NCBI RefSeq assembly: GCF_003576645.1
Contig: NC_044920.1
Location: forward strand, 15,970,120-16,034,119
From: Ipomoea triloba
Lineage: Eukaryota > Streptophyta > Magnoliopsida > Solanales > Convolvulaceae
Reading direction: 5' to 3'
DNA: 64,000 nucleotides
This document shows positions 10,725-30,969 of the stretch, in pieces. A model generated the notes under the pieces. That model was not told the DNA's origin and did not search any database. It saw only the letters and a program-made list of their open reading frames with translations. The translations under genes were made by a program, and so were the position numbers. The first letter of the stretch is position 1. Every line of letters starts with the position of its first letter.

Positions 10725-13090
10725 TTGGCATGGTAGATTAGGACATGTTGGTGAAAAATGTTTAAATAGATTGAAAAACATGAATTTGTTACCAAACTTA
10801 TCTAGTGATTCATATTCTTAATGTGAAACTTGTGTCGAAGCAAAATTTGCTAGAAAATACTTCTCCTCTATAAATCATCATACTACATTTGTGTTAGAAC
10901 TGATTCACTCTGACTTAGCGGATTTCAAAAATACTGAAAGTAAAGGTGAAAAACGTTGTTATATTACATTTGTTGATGATTTCTCTCATTTTACAAGTTT
11001 ATCTTTCAATAATAAATGATGAAGCCGAACAAAAATTTATGGTTTTTAAATCAGAAGTAAAAACCAATTGGATAAAAAGATTAAAACGCTTCGATCCAAT
11101 AGGGGAGGAAAATAAGAAACAAATTTCCTCAAAAAATTGTGTGAATCTTATGGCATTATACATGAGGTCATTGCTCCTTATATTCCCTAAAAAAATGGCA
11201 TAGTTGAGAGAAAGAACAGAACTCTCAAAGAGATGATTAATGTTATGCTAATAAGCTCAGGTGCTCCAAACTCTTTATGGGTGAAGTTGTTCTAACAGCC
11301 AACCAAATTTTGAATAAAGTACCTCATAGAGGGTTTGACAAAACCCCATATGAGTTGTGGAGAGGGCATACCTCAAACATCAAATACTTTAAAGTATGTG
11401 GCTGCTTAGCAAAGGTGGGACTTCCATCCTTCAAAAGGCCCAACCTGGGACCTAAAATTGTAGATGCCATTTTCGTTGAGTATGCTGAGAGTAGTGCAGC
11501 TTACATATTCATGTGTTTTGGAGAATCATTCTATGTGTGAATCTAGAGATGCTATCTTCTTTGAATACTTATTTCCTTTAAAGAATATTCCTGATTTATC
11601 CTAGTAGTATAAATGATTTTGAAGAGCCTAGAAGAAGCAAAATGCCCAGAATTGAGAAAAACTTTGGCTCTGACTTTATAGCATTTGTAACAGAGTTGAC
11701 AGACTTGAATGAGCTATGTGATCAATTCATTTGTCAACTAGTCAAAAGTGAGTTAAACTCTATACAATCGAACCTCACTTAGGAGTTGGTTAATCTAACC
11801 AAAGGGTGTAAACCAATTGGTTGTAAATGGATCTTTAAAAGGAAATTGAGACCATATGGGTCCATTGAAAGGTTTAAAGCAAGGTTGTAGCCAAAGGCTA
11901 CACTCAGAAATTTGGTGAATATTACTTTTATACCTATTCACCAGTGACAAAAATTGCAACAATACGTATTCTTTTTACTCTACTTTCTCTACACAAGTTG
12001 ATAGTCCATCAAATGAACGTGAAAACAACATTTCTAAATAGTGATTTAGAAGAAGAAATCTACATGGAACAACCTCCTAGATGTATAAATCCAGGCCAGG
12101 AAGGAAAGATATGTCAATTCAAAAAATCTCTTTACGGCTTGAAACAAGCTCCCATGTAGTGGCATGAAAAATTTCATAAAACCTTGATAGACCTGTGTTA
12201 CTCCGCTAACCGGTCAGATGCATGCTTATACACTAAAGAGATAGAGTCTAAAGTTGTGATTATATGTCTCTATGTAGATGATATGCTGATTTTCATTTCA
12301 AATATTGAAACTATAAATGAGGCTAAGAGAACTCTTTGTGACAGATTTGATATGAAAGATCTGGGTGAAGTTGATGTGATACTTGGAATAAAGGTTACAA
12401 AAACCGAAAAGGGTTACCTCTTATCCCAAAGTCACTATTCAAAAAAACTTCTAAAGGGTTACCTCTTATCCCAAAGTCACTATTCAAAAAAACTTCTAAA
12501 GAAGTATAATAGTTATGATGTAACCCTAGCTAAAACCCCTTATGAACCTAGTGTCACACTTTCACAGAACATTGAGGCCAGTATGGCTCAAGAAAAATAT
12601 GCAAAGATAATTGGGAGTCTAATGTTTCTAATGAACTATACTAGACCTGATATTGCATTCGCAGTAAATAAGCTCAGTCGCTATAGACAAAACTCGAGTG
12701 CCCCACACTAGGATGCACTGAGACGAGTACTTTGGTATCTCAGAGGCACTATAGATTGGGGTCTTAACTATACAGGATTCCCAGCTATGAAGGAAGGGCT
12801 ATGTGATGCAAACTGGGTAAATGATAGTGATGATGTGAGCTCGACCAGCGGATTTGTGTTAACCATGTGTGGAGTCGTTGTATCGTGGAAATCAACCAAA
12901 CAGTCATGTATTGCTAGATCAACTATGGATGCATAGTTCATAGCACTAGATCTAGCAAGACAAGAGGCCGAGTGGCTAAGAAATTTATTGGCAGACGTGC
13001 CATTGTGGGGGTGTCCAACACCTTCTGTGCCTATACATTGTGACCCACAGTCTACGATCTGTGTTACAGAAAATAGTGTCTACAATGGAA
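10725..13090 (+). pseudogene. copia integrase, reverse transcriptase and RNase H (broken)
   Basis: An integrase HHCC region begins at about 10725 (WHGRLGH, later CETC after an in-frame stop). It is followed by a D-containing core start (HSDLA), a C-terminal part at 11277-11540, and reverse transcriptase in pieces at 11800-12711. The YVDDM catalytic motif is intact near 12271. RNase H with CDANW follows at about 12800. At least six stops or frameshifts separate the parts. A 45-bp in-frame tandem duplication lies at about 12412-12501 in the reverse transcriptase. Non-functional. Confidence 0.8.
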
Positions 13091-13299
13091 AAGAAGACAC
13101 ATAAGAGTTAGACATGAGCCTATACGATAGTTAATGCTAAACGGGGTGATCACAATGTAGTTTGTGAGATCTAAGAGGAATATAGCATATCCTCTCACAA
13201 AAGGCTTAAGTCGATAGACCATTCTTGAAACATCAAGGGAGATGTGTTTGAAACCCGATGAGGTAAGGAATTCATGATGGATCCCGTGGTCAAACGAAG

Positions 13300-13654
13300 C
13301 CATGAATAGACTTACGCCAAAACTATGAGTACATACTATGTAGCCTAAATGGGTGGTCTATGTCGAGATACACTTGACATAGATAAAAGTCTATGCTAAG
13401 ATAGGCTAGACAGGGAATATTTGAGGTCAAAGTGGTTGATTGCGCAAAATTTGTGAACTTAGAGTTAACCTGCACATATAAGTTCAAAATTTAGTTATCC
13501 AATGAGTTCAAGAAACAACTCACTCTCGGGTAGTAAATTACTTAATATTGTTGTATGTCAGTTTAAGTTTCATACTCTGACTTGAAAGTTAGCTATTATA
13601 TTTTAGCTCAGATGTTGTTCGATCCAACCTTATTCCTTTAAATGTGTGGGGGAC
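13300..13654 (+). other. 3' untranslated region of copia element with polypurine tract
   Basis: Non-coding sequence between RNase H remnants and the 3' LTR ends in GTGTGGGGGAC, the likely polypurine tract, immediately before the LTR start at 13655. Confidence 0.6.
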
Positions 13655-14366
13655 TGTTGGGAAACATTTAAAGGCAAAGGCTTTTAATGAGTTTTGTCTT
13701 TATTTGTTGTCTCACATTGCTTTGATTACCCACTTTTATCCTACTTATACACCTCAACTTGTTTTAGAAGCTTTGAAGAGTTATGAAGAGGGAACAAGGG
13801 GAAACCACGCGCGCGCATCCGCCGCCGCCCGCCCATTCGGTTCACACGTGTGCGAGGTGTGGTTGTGGTTGATCTTTTGCTACCCAACAGAGAATTTTTT
13901 ACCCTAATTTTTTTGGATCACCTTACCCTCTTGTCCGCAAGTCTTCTAAACAGAATGGGTGTGGCTTCATGTTGAGTCCAGAATGTGTCCTAATGTTGTC
14001 TTCTTCACCGCATTTCTCTATCATTTTATGGTTGCTAAGAGGGAAGCGGTTATAGCTTCTAGTATATATATTGCTTCCCTCAGTGCTAAGAATACACCTT
14101 CAAATCCGATTCTTTCTCTCTAATACCTTCGTCCCACGTCTAAGCTAGAATACAAACAGGTTGTAGCCTGTTGTTCTATGTGTAACTTGTCGAAAGCATA
14201 TGATTACCCTGGTCTAAATGCTTTTAAAGCAGTGCTGATAAACATGACACAGGACTACTTTCCTACTTTCGTTTACATACCTCTCAAGCAGTCTACATCA
14301 AATCTGTACATTCTAGAAGTACACCATTCTTCTTTCGTTTCATACATATAATTACAAAAACCAACA
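13655..14366 (+). repeat. 3' LTR of copia element (712 bp)
   Basis: Starts TGTTGGGAAAC, ends AAAACCAACA. A TATA-like TATATATA lies at 14063-14070. A GC-rich patch with CGCGCGC and a CCGCC run is near 13807-13832. Confidence 0.85.
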
Positions 14367-14371
14367 TGAAG

Positions 14372-14562
14372 GAGCGTCAGAGATGGCCAACTCTAATAAA
14401 CGAAAGTATGGTGGCGAAAACAATAGCCAAGAAGCGCCGCTAGGGTTGCTAACGGAAATCAAGAACCTAATTCTCCTCTTGTCCGGCAAACGAGCCGTGT
14501 CGACGATGAAACTGGTGTTGCACAATTTGTTGCTGCTTCACCACTCACCAGGAACGCAATAA
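14372..14562 (+). pseudogene. Open frame of unknown function, split by copia insertion
   Basis: An ATG at 14383 opens a 59-codon frame ending TAA at 14560. Removing the copia element and one TGAAG copy joins it in phase to an open stretch at 8965-9064, giving 96 codons without a stop (8965-9064 plus 14372-14562). The joined product has basic stretches (residues KRKK and KRKY) and a Leu-rich end. I recognise no family. It lies between the inverted repeats at 8590-8800 and 15545-15758, which suggests a captured gene fragment. It could also be chance. Confidence 0.35.
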
Positions 14563-15544
14563 CAGGAACGTAGTAGTATGCATGTATATGTGAGAAATAC
14601 ACGACTGGTTTGCAAGTTTATGCAAACTGGAATTAGAAAGGACAAGCAACAATGATATGTGGCGTGTCAAACAAACACTACCTTAAACGCTTAATATTTC
14701 CGGTGACGGCCGGCAAGCTTTCGACAAGTAACACAAATTTTGATATTGTGCTCAGACTGTAAAAGCTACAAAATAAGGAGAATGGAAAAAAGTTGTACGT
14801 GTGACCGGTTCGTCTCTCCTCAAAATGCATTTATACTGCAAGGCTCCAACAAACTCTAGTGTTTAGACCACACAAGCAACTTAATATAAGGAAATATAGA
14901 TCTTGAACGTGGTCATGTATCAAAACTTGCGGACAAGGAACATGGAATTCAGACTTTAATCCATAAAATTAGGGGAAATAAATAAGTACGAAACAAATAG
15001 GATGTCACAAAGCCTTCATTGTTGAATGTTTTCCCCAACAACTAGCAATTCAGAAACAGCCCACAGACGTAAGCAACACCCATAATAGGTTGTCCAATTC
15101 TTATCGTCAGGCCAAAATGATGAAGTAGAAGTTTAGCATTGGGAATGAAATACTCATATTGTGATTGCAGAGGGAGGAATCATCATATCCAATATACCTA
15201 ATTAAGGTTTGCCTTACTCTGTCTAGGTTAGCCATGTGCTTGGCTGATCCTTGGCCTTTTTTTTTTTTTTTTTGAAAAAATAAGAAAATCTGCTAGGAAT
15301 TTCGTGTGTTCGATCAATTTAAGAAGGGTTTGTTTCGGTTAAGGTTTTTGGGAATCAGTTGTTTCTGGGTTTCCTGCGAGTATGCGGAGGTTGTGCGGTT
15401 TTTCGGTAAAGCACCGGGTGATGCCCCTTTTTCGGTGTATCTTTCGGCGCCACCGTTGTTCTGGGTACTACCGGCTGCTGGACGCGCTGCCGCTGTTTCA
15501 AGGGAGGATTACCTAAGCAACGAGAGGAAGAAGTAAATGGAAAA
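14563..15544. other. No recognisable gene
   Basis: Mostly unique-looking AT-rich sequence with a poly-T run at about 15259-15275. A 76-residue open frame at 15306-15536 has no recognisable domain and partly overlaps the inverted repeat, so I do not call it a gene. Confidence 0.5.
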
Positions 15545-15758
15545 GAAAGAGAAGAGAATAAGTAAATGACTAAATTGCTCTCGTTATTTTCCTCATTAAA
15601 ATTTTCCGGTTATTTTTAGTAGAGAATTTGGTCGGAGAGACTGAAATTCAGAAAAAATGTATAGTTACGGTATTAAATTGATAATTTTGAAACTCATGAA
15701 CTACAATTAACAAGACCCCAATAGTCATAAGACCAAAAATGAAATTTTTTTCTTAATA
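15545..15758. repeat. Right arm of ~200-bp inverted repeat
   Basis: Reverse complement is homologous to 8590-8800 over its length (matching around TTTCAGTC, ACCAAATT, AATTTAGT and TTCCATTTACTTCTTC). It ends just before the polyadenylation-like signal of the neighbouring ADH-like gene. Confidence 0.6.
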
Positions 15759-15760
15759 AA

Positions 15761-15766
15761 TTTATT
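15761..15766 (-). terminator. Polyadenylation-type signal of ADH-like gene
   Basis: AATAAA on the minus strand lies 84 nt downstream of the TAA stop. Position fits a plant near-upstream element; actual cleavage site unknown. Confidence 0.45.
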
Positions 15767-15849
15767 CAATTCTAATAATGTGATGTGAATGGAGCGATCT
15801 GTTTTGTGGATAAAAAGGCATACGCTTATGAAGATCCAACTAAAATTAG

Positions 15850-24805
<8,956 letters not shown>

Positions 24806-24850
24806 TACACAACTCTTATCTCTCTCTCTCTCTGTGGCTATAGTCTGTCC
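24806..24850 (-). promoter_or_regulatory. GA-rich 5' leader of ADH-like gene
   Basis: On the minus strand a (GA)n run of about 14 bp sits roughly 20 nt upstream of the ATG, typical of plant leaders or core promoters. No clear TATA box was identified. Confidence 0.4.
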
Positions 24851-24965
24851 CGGGATGGAAAGTTGTCTTTTATTGATTTGTTTTCTAATAAAAGCAAATA
24901 GCTCAATTAACGAGAATGCACTACTTAGAAAAACAATATAAACGTGTATCTTTTTTTATTTTTTC

Positions 24966-25115
24966 GAATAGGAAGCCCGTGCTAACATATGACCCTCCTA
25001 AAATTTTAAATTCTACGCCTTCACTGAGACTCGATCCCATCATCCATGTGGGAGTGTTAACCGCGACACCGGATGAGTGTTAATCGAGACACCGAATGCA
25101 CTAGACCACAAAGTC
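24966..25115 (-). mobile_element. tRNA-derived SINE, minus strand
   Basis: On the minus strand TGGTCTAGTGCA (A box-like) is followed about 70 nt later by GATCGAGTCTC (B box-like). This is the spacing and content of a tRNA-derived SINE. Related copies are at 28934-29070 and, as fragments, at 25240-25320 and 27105-27195. Confidence 0.6.
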
Positions 25116-25239
25116 TTTGGCAAAAAAAGCATTATTTATTTTTACTAAAACACACGCACACATTAGTGAAATTTCTTAGAGAAGATCAAACCTTTGCATT
25201 TGATGGGATTCCCTATAGGTTAATTGCCTTTATGCTTTT

Positions 25240-25320
25240 CTTTTTCTAGTCTAGTCTAATAAAAATAAGGTCCGAGACTCCATGTTCACTTAGTGCCACT
25301 AGACTACAAGGTCATTGACA
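25240..25320 (-). mobile_element. SINE fragment, minus strand
   Basis: The minus strand carries TGTAGTCTAGTGGCAC, an A-box region of the same family, truncated before the B box. Confidence 0.45.
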
Positions 25321-25325
25321 TTAAG

Positions 25326-26230
25326 GGGGTGTTTGGTTGGGATGAATTTGGGTGTAAAAGAATTGCAATTCAATGAAGGGTGTGTTTGGTAACCTGTAAA
25401 ATGACTTCCAGAAAATGTTTTTCGAGTTTTCGGTGTTTGGCAACGTCCGGAAAATGTGGTCAACGGAAAATGAGGAAAATCAGTTCATTTTTTCGGAAAA
25501 TGACTTACAGAAAAAATCTCCGTAAGTCATTTTCCAGAATCGCCAAAAATGACTGTTCCGCATGTTCTCGGCCAAAACCAAGCCATATCACCATGACCGT
25601 GGACCTCCTAGGGAAACCGTCGGAAACTTGTGGTATGTTTTTTTTTTAATTTTTAAATTCTATTTTTTAATAAATAACATTATTTTATTATAACTTTTTA
25701 TATTTTAAATAAAATAATTACAATGTTTAATTATACAATTTTACCCATTTTCAAGAACACATAAAGACAGTTTTCCATAATACATCCAAACACTGGAAAT
25801 GAAATTGTTTTCTGGAAAATGACTCATTTTCCAGAAGTCATTTTACTGCTTTTCAAACGGACCCGAATTATCGAATTACACCGTTTGGTTGGAGGGAATT
25901 GCAATTCATAATGGAGAGGAGGGGCAATTGTGTTAGTGTAAAGACAATTTTGCCCCTCCTCTAATACCCTTTATTATTATTATTATTATTATTATTATTT
26001 TTGAAAGAAATTATTATTATTATTATTGTTGTTGTTGTTGTTGTTATTATTAATTAATACTACATAATGGCATTCTAGTCATTCTTTCGTTTCTTACCTT
26101 TCAATTCTCTGTACTCATATTTCTGCATACCAGACAGTGTAATTTCAATTCCTATTTTATTCATTGAATTGCTATTTCACAGAGTTACAATACTTTCCCC
26201 TAATTCCCTCCTCTCAACCAAACGCCATGT
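25326..26230. mobile_element. Nested Tourist-like MITE region
   Basis: GGGGTGTTTGGTTGGG at the left and CTCAACCAAACGCC at the right bound a region carrying GAATTGCAATTC palindromes and a (TTA)n run (25970-26000). The right half (25880-26228) is an inverted relative of the MITE at 19704. It is interrupted by the element at 25379-25864. Confidence 0.6.
25379..25864. mobile_element. Inner MITE with ~40-bp inverted ends
   Basis: The left end contains GTAAAATGACTTCCAGAAAATG in two pieces, and the right end has its complement (CATTTTCCAGAAGTCATTTTAC, imperfect). The centre repeats the GGAAAATGACTT motif. It has split the outer Tourist-like element. No coding content; an 89-residue frame here is incidental. 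Confidence 0.6.
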
Positions 26231-26719
26231 AAGCAAAGATTTGAAAAACAAACAATATAAAATGTTTCTTGTTTTTGATGCTCTATTATCTGTGTAATAA
26301 AACGATTTCTTCCTCGATTTCATCCACCTAAATACATTGACTCTATATTAAATATAGCTTTAGATGTACTTAAAAAAAAAAAAGAATCTTTAGATGTTAA
26401 TGTCTTGCCTAATTATACTATACCTTTCTTTTTCCTTCTTTATTCGGTATTTTTTTTTTTTTGTCGTTACTTTCATAATTTATATTTAGATAAGAGTTGG
26501 TACAATAAAAATGGTTGGCACTCATTATATTTCCACCAAATTAAGAAATGAGTATATAAAAATGAATGAAACATATCATTTCTTTTATATTCCAAATTAT
26601 ATTTTTACAAATATGTGCAACTTGTGAAAATTACTCCGTATAAACAAAAAGTTGAGTTTTATATTATATCTGTATAGTTAGACTACTTCACTTGGAATAA
26701 ATATGCCAAATCCATTATC

Positions 26720-26822
26720 GTGGTTGCCGCCGTCGTCCACGTCGTCGTCGCCGCCGTCGTCCACGTCGTCGTCGTTGCCGCCGTCGTCCTCGTCCTCGTC
26801 GTCACCGTCGTCCATCATCATC
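26720..26822. repeat. GC-rich CCG/TCG trinucleotide minisatellite
   Basis: A run of GTCGTC/GCCGCC triplets arranged as about three 24-30 bp units, ending in (ATC)n. It stands out in AT-rich DNA. On the minus strand it would read Asp/Gly-rich, but there is no supporting gene structure. Confidence 0.85.
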
Positions 26823-28930
26823 ATCATATATAGGAAGTTTGCACAATCATTACACCATGGACCATGGTTCACTTGGTAAGATAAACCACTAGCTAGCATA
26901 AAGTTCAATTTTATTTTATTGAAGGTTCATTTATGCATTTAATATAATGTTCATTTTTTTTTTGCAAAAATAATGTTCATTTTTTATTTACTGAAGATTC
27001 ATTATTTAATTGGTATACCACCAAACAAAATGCATTTTTTGTACATTAAAAATAACATTTGATATATTAAAAATAAATATTTATTTGTGACCTATATTAT
27101 GGATGATGGGAGTGGGTTCGAGCCTTAGTGGAGGCAACTATTGACTCTTTGTGCTTCATTAGGTCGAGAAAGTAACTATGAACAAATACTACATTGTAAC
27201 AGAGTCAGTAGTACTCAAAAAAAAAATGTAAACTAGAGACAGAGTCACTGTGGGGATAGCTGCCCCCACTCCCTCCCCCCACCATTTATATATATGTATG
27301 TATATATACACATATCTAGTGTTAACTTTTATATAAAACATTTGTGCTTCTACAACTATGAGAGGGGGTTGTGTGGAATCTTGAAATCGAGTAAGAATGT
27401 TTCGCATAATTCCTTACCTTGTATTGTTGATAGACTACAAGGTTATTTGCGTGAAAATAGGATAAGGTCTTTGCAATCAAATTCGTGTCAGAAACATCAT
27501 GCTTAAACAACTTAAGTTGAGACACAATTTTGTGTAAAACCGAATTATATTTAGTCACTGACTTTTAAAATCTTAAAATCTCAGGTTATATAGGGCAATT
27601 GAAGAATTGAGTTTGATTGATTATGTTTTCTGATATTATCATTGCTTGAATTTGAGCAAATAATTGCTCAATTAATAGTCAATGTATATATATGCATCCG
27701 GTAATGAAACTCTAGACATTTTATATATCAATATTTATGATTTGTATTAATTGGGCTAATTATCTCGTTGTCCAGCAACTCAGTTATAGAAATTATTTAT
27801 ACGGATGATATATTTCCTACGTAAATATATAGCAATGTTGTCATCTTTGTATAAAAAGAAAACATAATAATATATCAATGTAACTGTTTTGAATTACACA
27901 TTATTGAAAACCTTTTTGTTTACGACATTGGTAGTATATTATATATTGTTATTGTAAATTTTTATACTTATTTTACATCACTAATGAAGTAAATTATCTA
28001 GAATTATAGTTTTTAGTGCTTTATTTCAGAATTACTGGAGTAAAATATCCAGAATCTTAGTACTTCATAGATTATAAGATATTTATAAAGCAGGATGTAT
28101 AGATTAACTCTGTTTTTTTTTAAGTGTATAGATTATCTTTATTTCATGAATTTTTTATTTGTGGGCATGTTTTATTTGTTGTGTATTTTTGCCTAACAGT
28201 TAGACTGTATAATGTGTTATAAGAGCTATAATTCTACCTAAACATGTCAAATTTTGGCTCTTTAGGTTATACTTTATTTATCCTTAGGGTTTAATTTTAT
28301 CTATGTAATTAATTTGGTTAATTTTTTGAACATGTTATAGTTAGACTTCTTAGAGTAAAATAATGATGTTTGCAAATAATATGGTAATCGGAAGAAAACT
28401 GTATAGCTTGGAATAAAAAAAAAATCTACATTGGATAAGCTAATTTATTTATTAACATTTTAAAAAATACATTTAATTTTTTAAAAGACTGTAAACATAT
28501 AGTTCTAAAATTATGAACATGGACCCGAGTCCACCCTGCAAGGTGTACCCACGTCCATAGCATAATTTACCCACCTCTACCACGACCGTTCTCCCCTCTC
28601 ACTCAATATGAAAAATCAATTTCGCTCCTTTCTTAATTTACCCGTGCGATGCAGGAATAAAATTTTTTTATTATATAATTAGATAATAAAATAAAAAATT
28701 AAATTATAAACCATTTTAATATTTGAAAGTGTACATTTATCTGAATATAAGATTAATGTAAAAGTATCACTCAATAAAATATTGTGTAATTATACTTTTA
28801 TTCTTAAAGTATAAAAATATATAGAGAGACAATAGCATAAAATTACCATAGTAATTACACAGAAAAATAGAAATAATAATTTATTTTGTACGTTCTTATA
28901 TTATTATAACTTATGTATAAATATATATAT
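26823..28930. other. AT-rich intergenic DNA
   Basis: No supported gene. A 5'-truncated SINE copy (GGTTCGAGCCTTAGTGGAGG) lies at about 27105-27195. A short TATATG run lies near 27290-27315. The rest is low-complexity AT-rich sequence. Confidence 0.6.
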
Positions 28931-28933
28931 ATG

Positions 28934-29070
28934 CCAATGGCCTTGTGGTCTAGTGGCATCCGGTAGTGGCATTTGGTTGCTCCCCATGTTGGAGGGGGCA
29001 GGTTCGAGCCTTAGTGGAGGCACAGTAGGTTGAAATACTACATTGTAACCGAGTCAGTATACTCCAAAAG
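28934..29070 (+). mobile_element. tRNA-derived SINE
   Basis: TGGTCTAGTGGCA (A box) and GGTTCGAGCC (B box) are both good matches to the pol III consensus, about 60 nt apart, followed by the family tail TACTACATTGTAACCGAGTC. The B-box region and tail recur at 27105-27195. Confidence 0.75.
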
Positions 29071-29078
29071 ATAACTAT

Positions 29079-29335
29079 AAAAGTATCATAATAATTAAAT
29101 GAGAATATATTCATTTTGTACTAATAATATTATACCTTAAATATAAAATAATTGCCTAATATACTTATTTTATATTTAAGGTATAATATTATTACACAAT
29201 ATATTATATTCTCATTCTTCCATTTAATTATTTATGCCTAATATACTTATTTTATATTTAAGGTATAATATTATTACACAATATATTATATTCTCATTCT
29301 TCCATTTAATTATTATGATACTTTTATGGTTGTAT
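29079..29335. repeat. Large hairpin with an 82-bp tandem duplication of one arm
   Basis: AAAAGTATCATAATAATTAAATG and the following AATATTATACCTTAAATATA stretch (29079-29150) recur inverted to the right. The right arm is present twice, period 82 bp (units starting GCCTAATATACTT at 29154 and 29236). The outermost inverted end is at about 29325. Confidence 0.7.
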
Positions 29336-30100
29336 ACACACACACACATACACACTTTTAACTCTATATTTATTAGTATAATTTGTGTATATACTTTAGG
29401 AAAATATTCATAATTAAAAAGATTATATAATTTAAAAAGTAAATTATTAGTTAGATTGCCTAATATAATTGTTTTACTAATTGATTAACATGCCACTATA
29501 ATTCATATATTTTAAGTATTTTTTTTTTTACTAAGCCAAATACATATCCTTAATAATTAAGATAATCCTTAGTCACATTCGTAGTACTAAAAGTATTACT
29601 TTTAAATTTTTATAAATAAGAAATAATATTATTAAATCGAAGTAATTAAAAATAATGTGTCTATTGTACAAAAGATTTTATAATTGACTTAATTATTAAG
29701 TATAGTTTTTATTGCCTAATACAAATTGACAATTATTAAACATTATTTATGATATTTATTGTGTCCCTTGGAATATTAAAATTATTAGGTAGAATTTTTA
29801 TAATTAAGATATAATTAAGATAGTACACATAAATTATATTTTCTTTAATAATTAATAATAATTAATATAATTATCTAATATAAATTTACATTTATTAATA
29901 AGTATTTATGGTAATTATTATTTAGTTATTAATAAAAGGGATAAAAAAAAGTTAAGAAGAAGAAGAAAATGAGGAGGAAAGCGCATATATATATATATGC
30001 CATACAATATCGTAAGGTAATTTGATATAAAATTTAATAATTACTTCAAAATCAAATACATAAATGTTCTAAGAAAACATTGGATTTTACAATTTAAAAG
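29336..30100. other. AT-rich intergenic DNA, no gene seen
   Basis: Contains a short (CA)n at about 29335-29355 and AT-rich sequence. Nothing else recognised. Confidence 0.55.
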
Positions 30101-30149
30101 TGTGCTATTCTTTTATTGATTTCCAAAAACATCACCAGTCAAACCCCTC

Positions 30150-30247
30150 ATTTCTTCTGGTCCTCACCGACTCCTTTGCATATCTTCTTCTCAGGCTCTA
30201 GATGACCCTTGTTTAGCAACTCCAGCCACACCATGTGTTCATACTGT
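30150..30247 (-). CDS. Possible orphan terminal exon, function unknown
   Basis: On the minus strand a TTTGTCACAG acceptor-like site is followed by a 32-codon open stretch (beginning YEHMVWLELL) ending TGA. An AATAAA-like signal follows about 40 nt downstream. Base composition is richer in GC than the surroundings, and the residues look like real protein. A plus-strand TATTTATAGG near 30539 would be a TATA box for the minus strand, but no upstream exon joins in phase. Could be a captured gene fragment or chance. Confidence 0.3.
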
Positions 30248-30677
30248 GACAAATATTTCATATACATACATAAATCGAAGTATAAACATTGAGACTAACG
30301 TCAAAGTATTAAAACAAAAGCAATCTTGTGCTACAACAAATAATATTTATCATAAAATCAATATTGTAAAATGATATTGTAATCGATATTATAATGGATG
30401 CAACACCAATCCATTATATTTACAAGACAGTGGAAAAAAAATAAGAGAGCCGCCAAAATATGATTTCATAGAGAACGGGAAGAAGAGACAGACAGTGCAA
30501 ATTGAAGAATTATGGTTTCCAAAATCAACAATCCATTGTATTTATAGGTAGAAATGGTGAGAATTATAAATTTGTTAATTTTTCAAAAGAAAAGTATAAT
30601 TAATTACTTAACATTTTTAATTATTAATTCTAAAGGAATTTTTAATCCTCCTTGCATTCTAAATTATTAACCTCCAT

Positions 30678-30968
30678 ACTACTCCATATTATTTTGTAAC
30701 CTCCATATACATATACATTTATTAGAATATATTTTTCCTAATTTTAAATGATAATTAATATGAGATAATACGTTGGAAGCTTACAACTTTAGTTTTAGCA
30801 GAATGATCTATTTAAATAATAAAATGTTATGCTATTACATTTCAAAATAATATTATTCTACCATAATAATACAAAATTACCATTTCAAAATATATTCTAA
30901 TCTATACGTATAAAATATATGAAAATATATTATAATATTATAATATTATGGAGGTTACAAAATAATAC
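30678..30968. repeat. AT-rich inverted-repeat element next to an N
   Basis: TATTATTTTGTAACCTCCATA at the left matches the complement of TATGGAGGTTACAAAATAATA at the right, which ends exactly at the single N. It may be a MITE. Confidence 0.5.
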
Positions 30969-30969
30969 N
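30969..30969. other. Single N, contig join
   Basis: Unlike the other single Ns, I find no duplicated sequence across it. Confidence 0.9.

Larger units (their letters stand above)
9065..14366 (+). mobile_element. Decayed Ty1-copia element with truncated 5' LTR
   Basis: TGTTGGGAAACATTTAAA begins both LTRs, both end in AACA, and the whole is flanked by TGAAG at 9060-9064 and 14367-14371. The interior runs gag, protease, integrase, reverse transcriptase, RNase H in copia order, broken by several stops and frameshifts. The 5' LTR is only 106 bp against 712 bp for the 3' LTR because of an internal deletion, so the element has lost its promoter. It interrupts an open frame (see 14372-14562). Confidence 0.9.

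Noticed and set aside
26678..26908. Acidic 76-residue frame
   Set aside because: Shadow of the triplet minisatellite without start context, introns or homologous surroundings.
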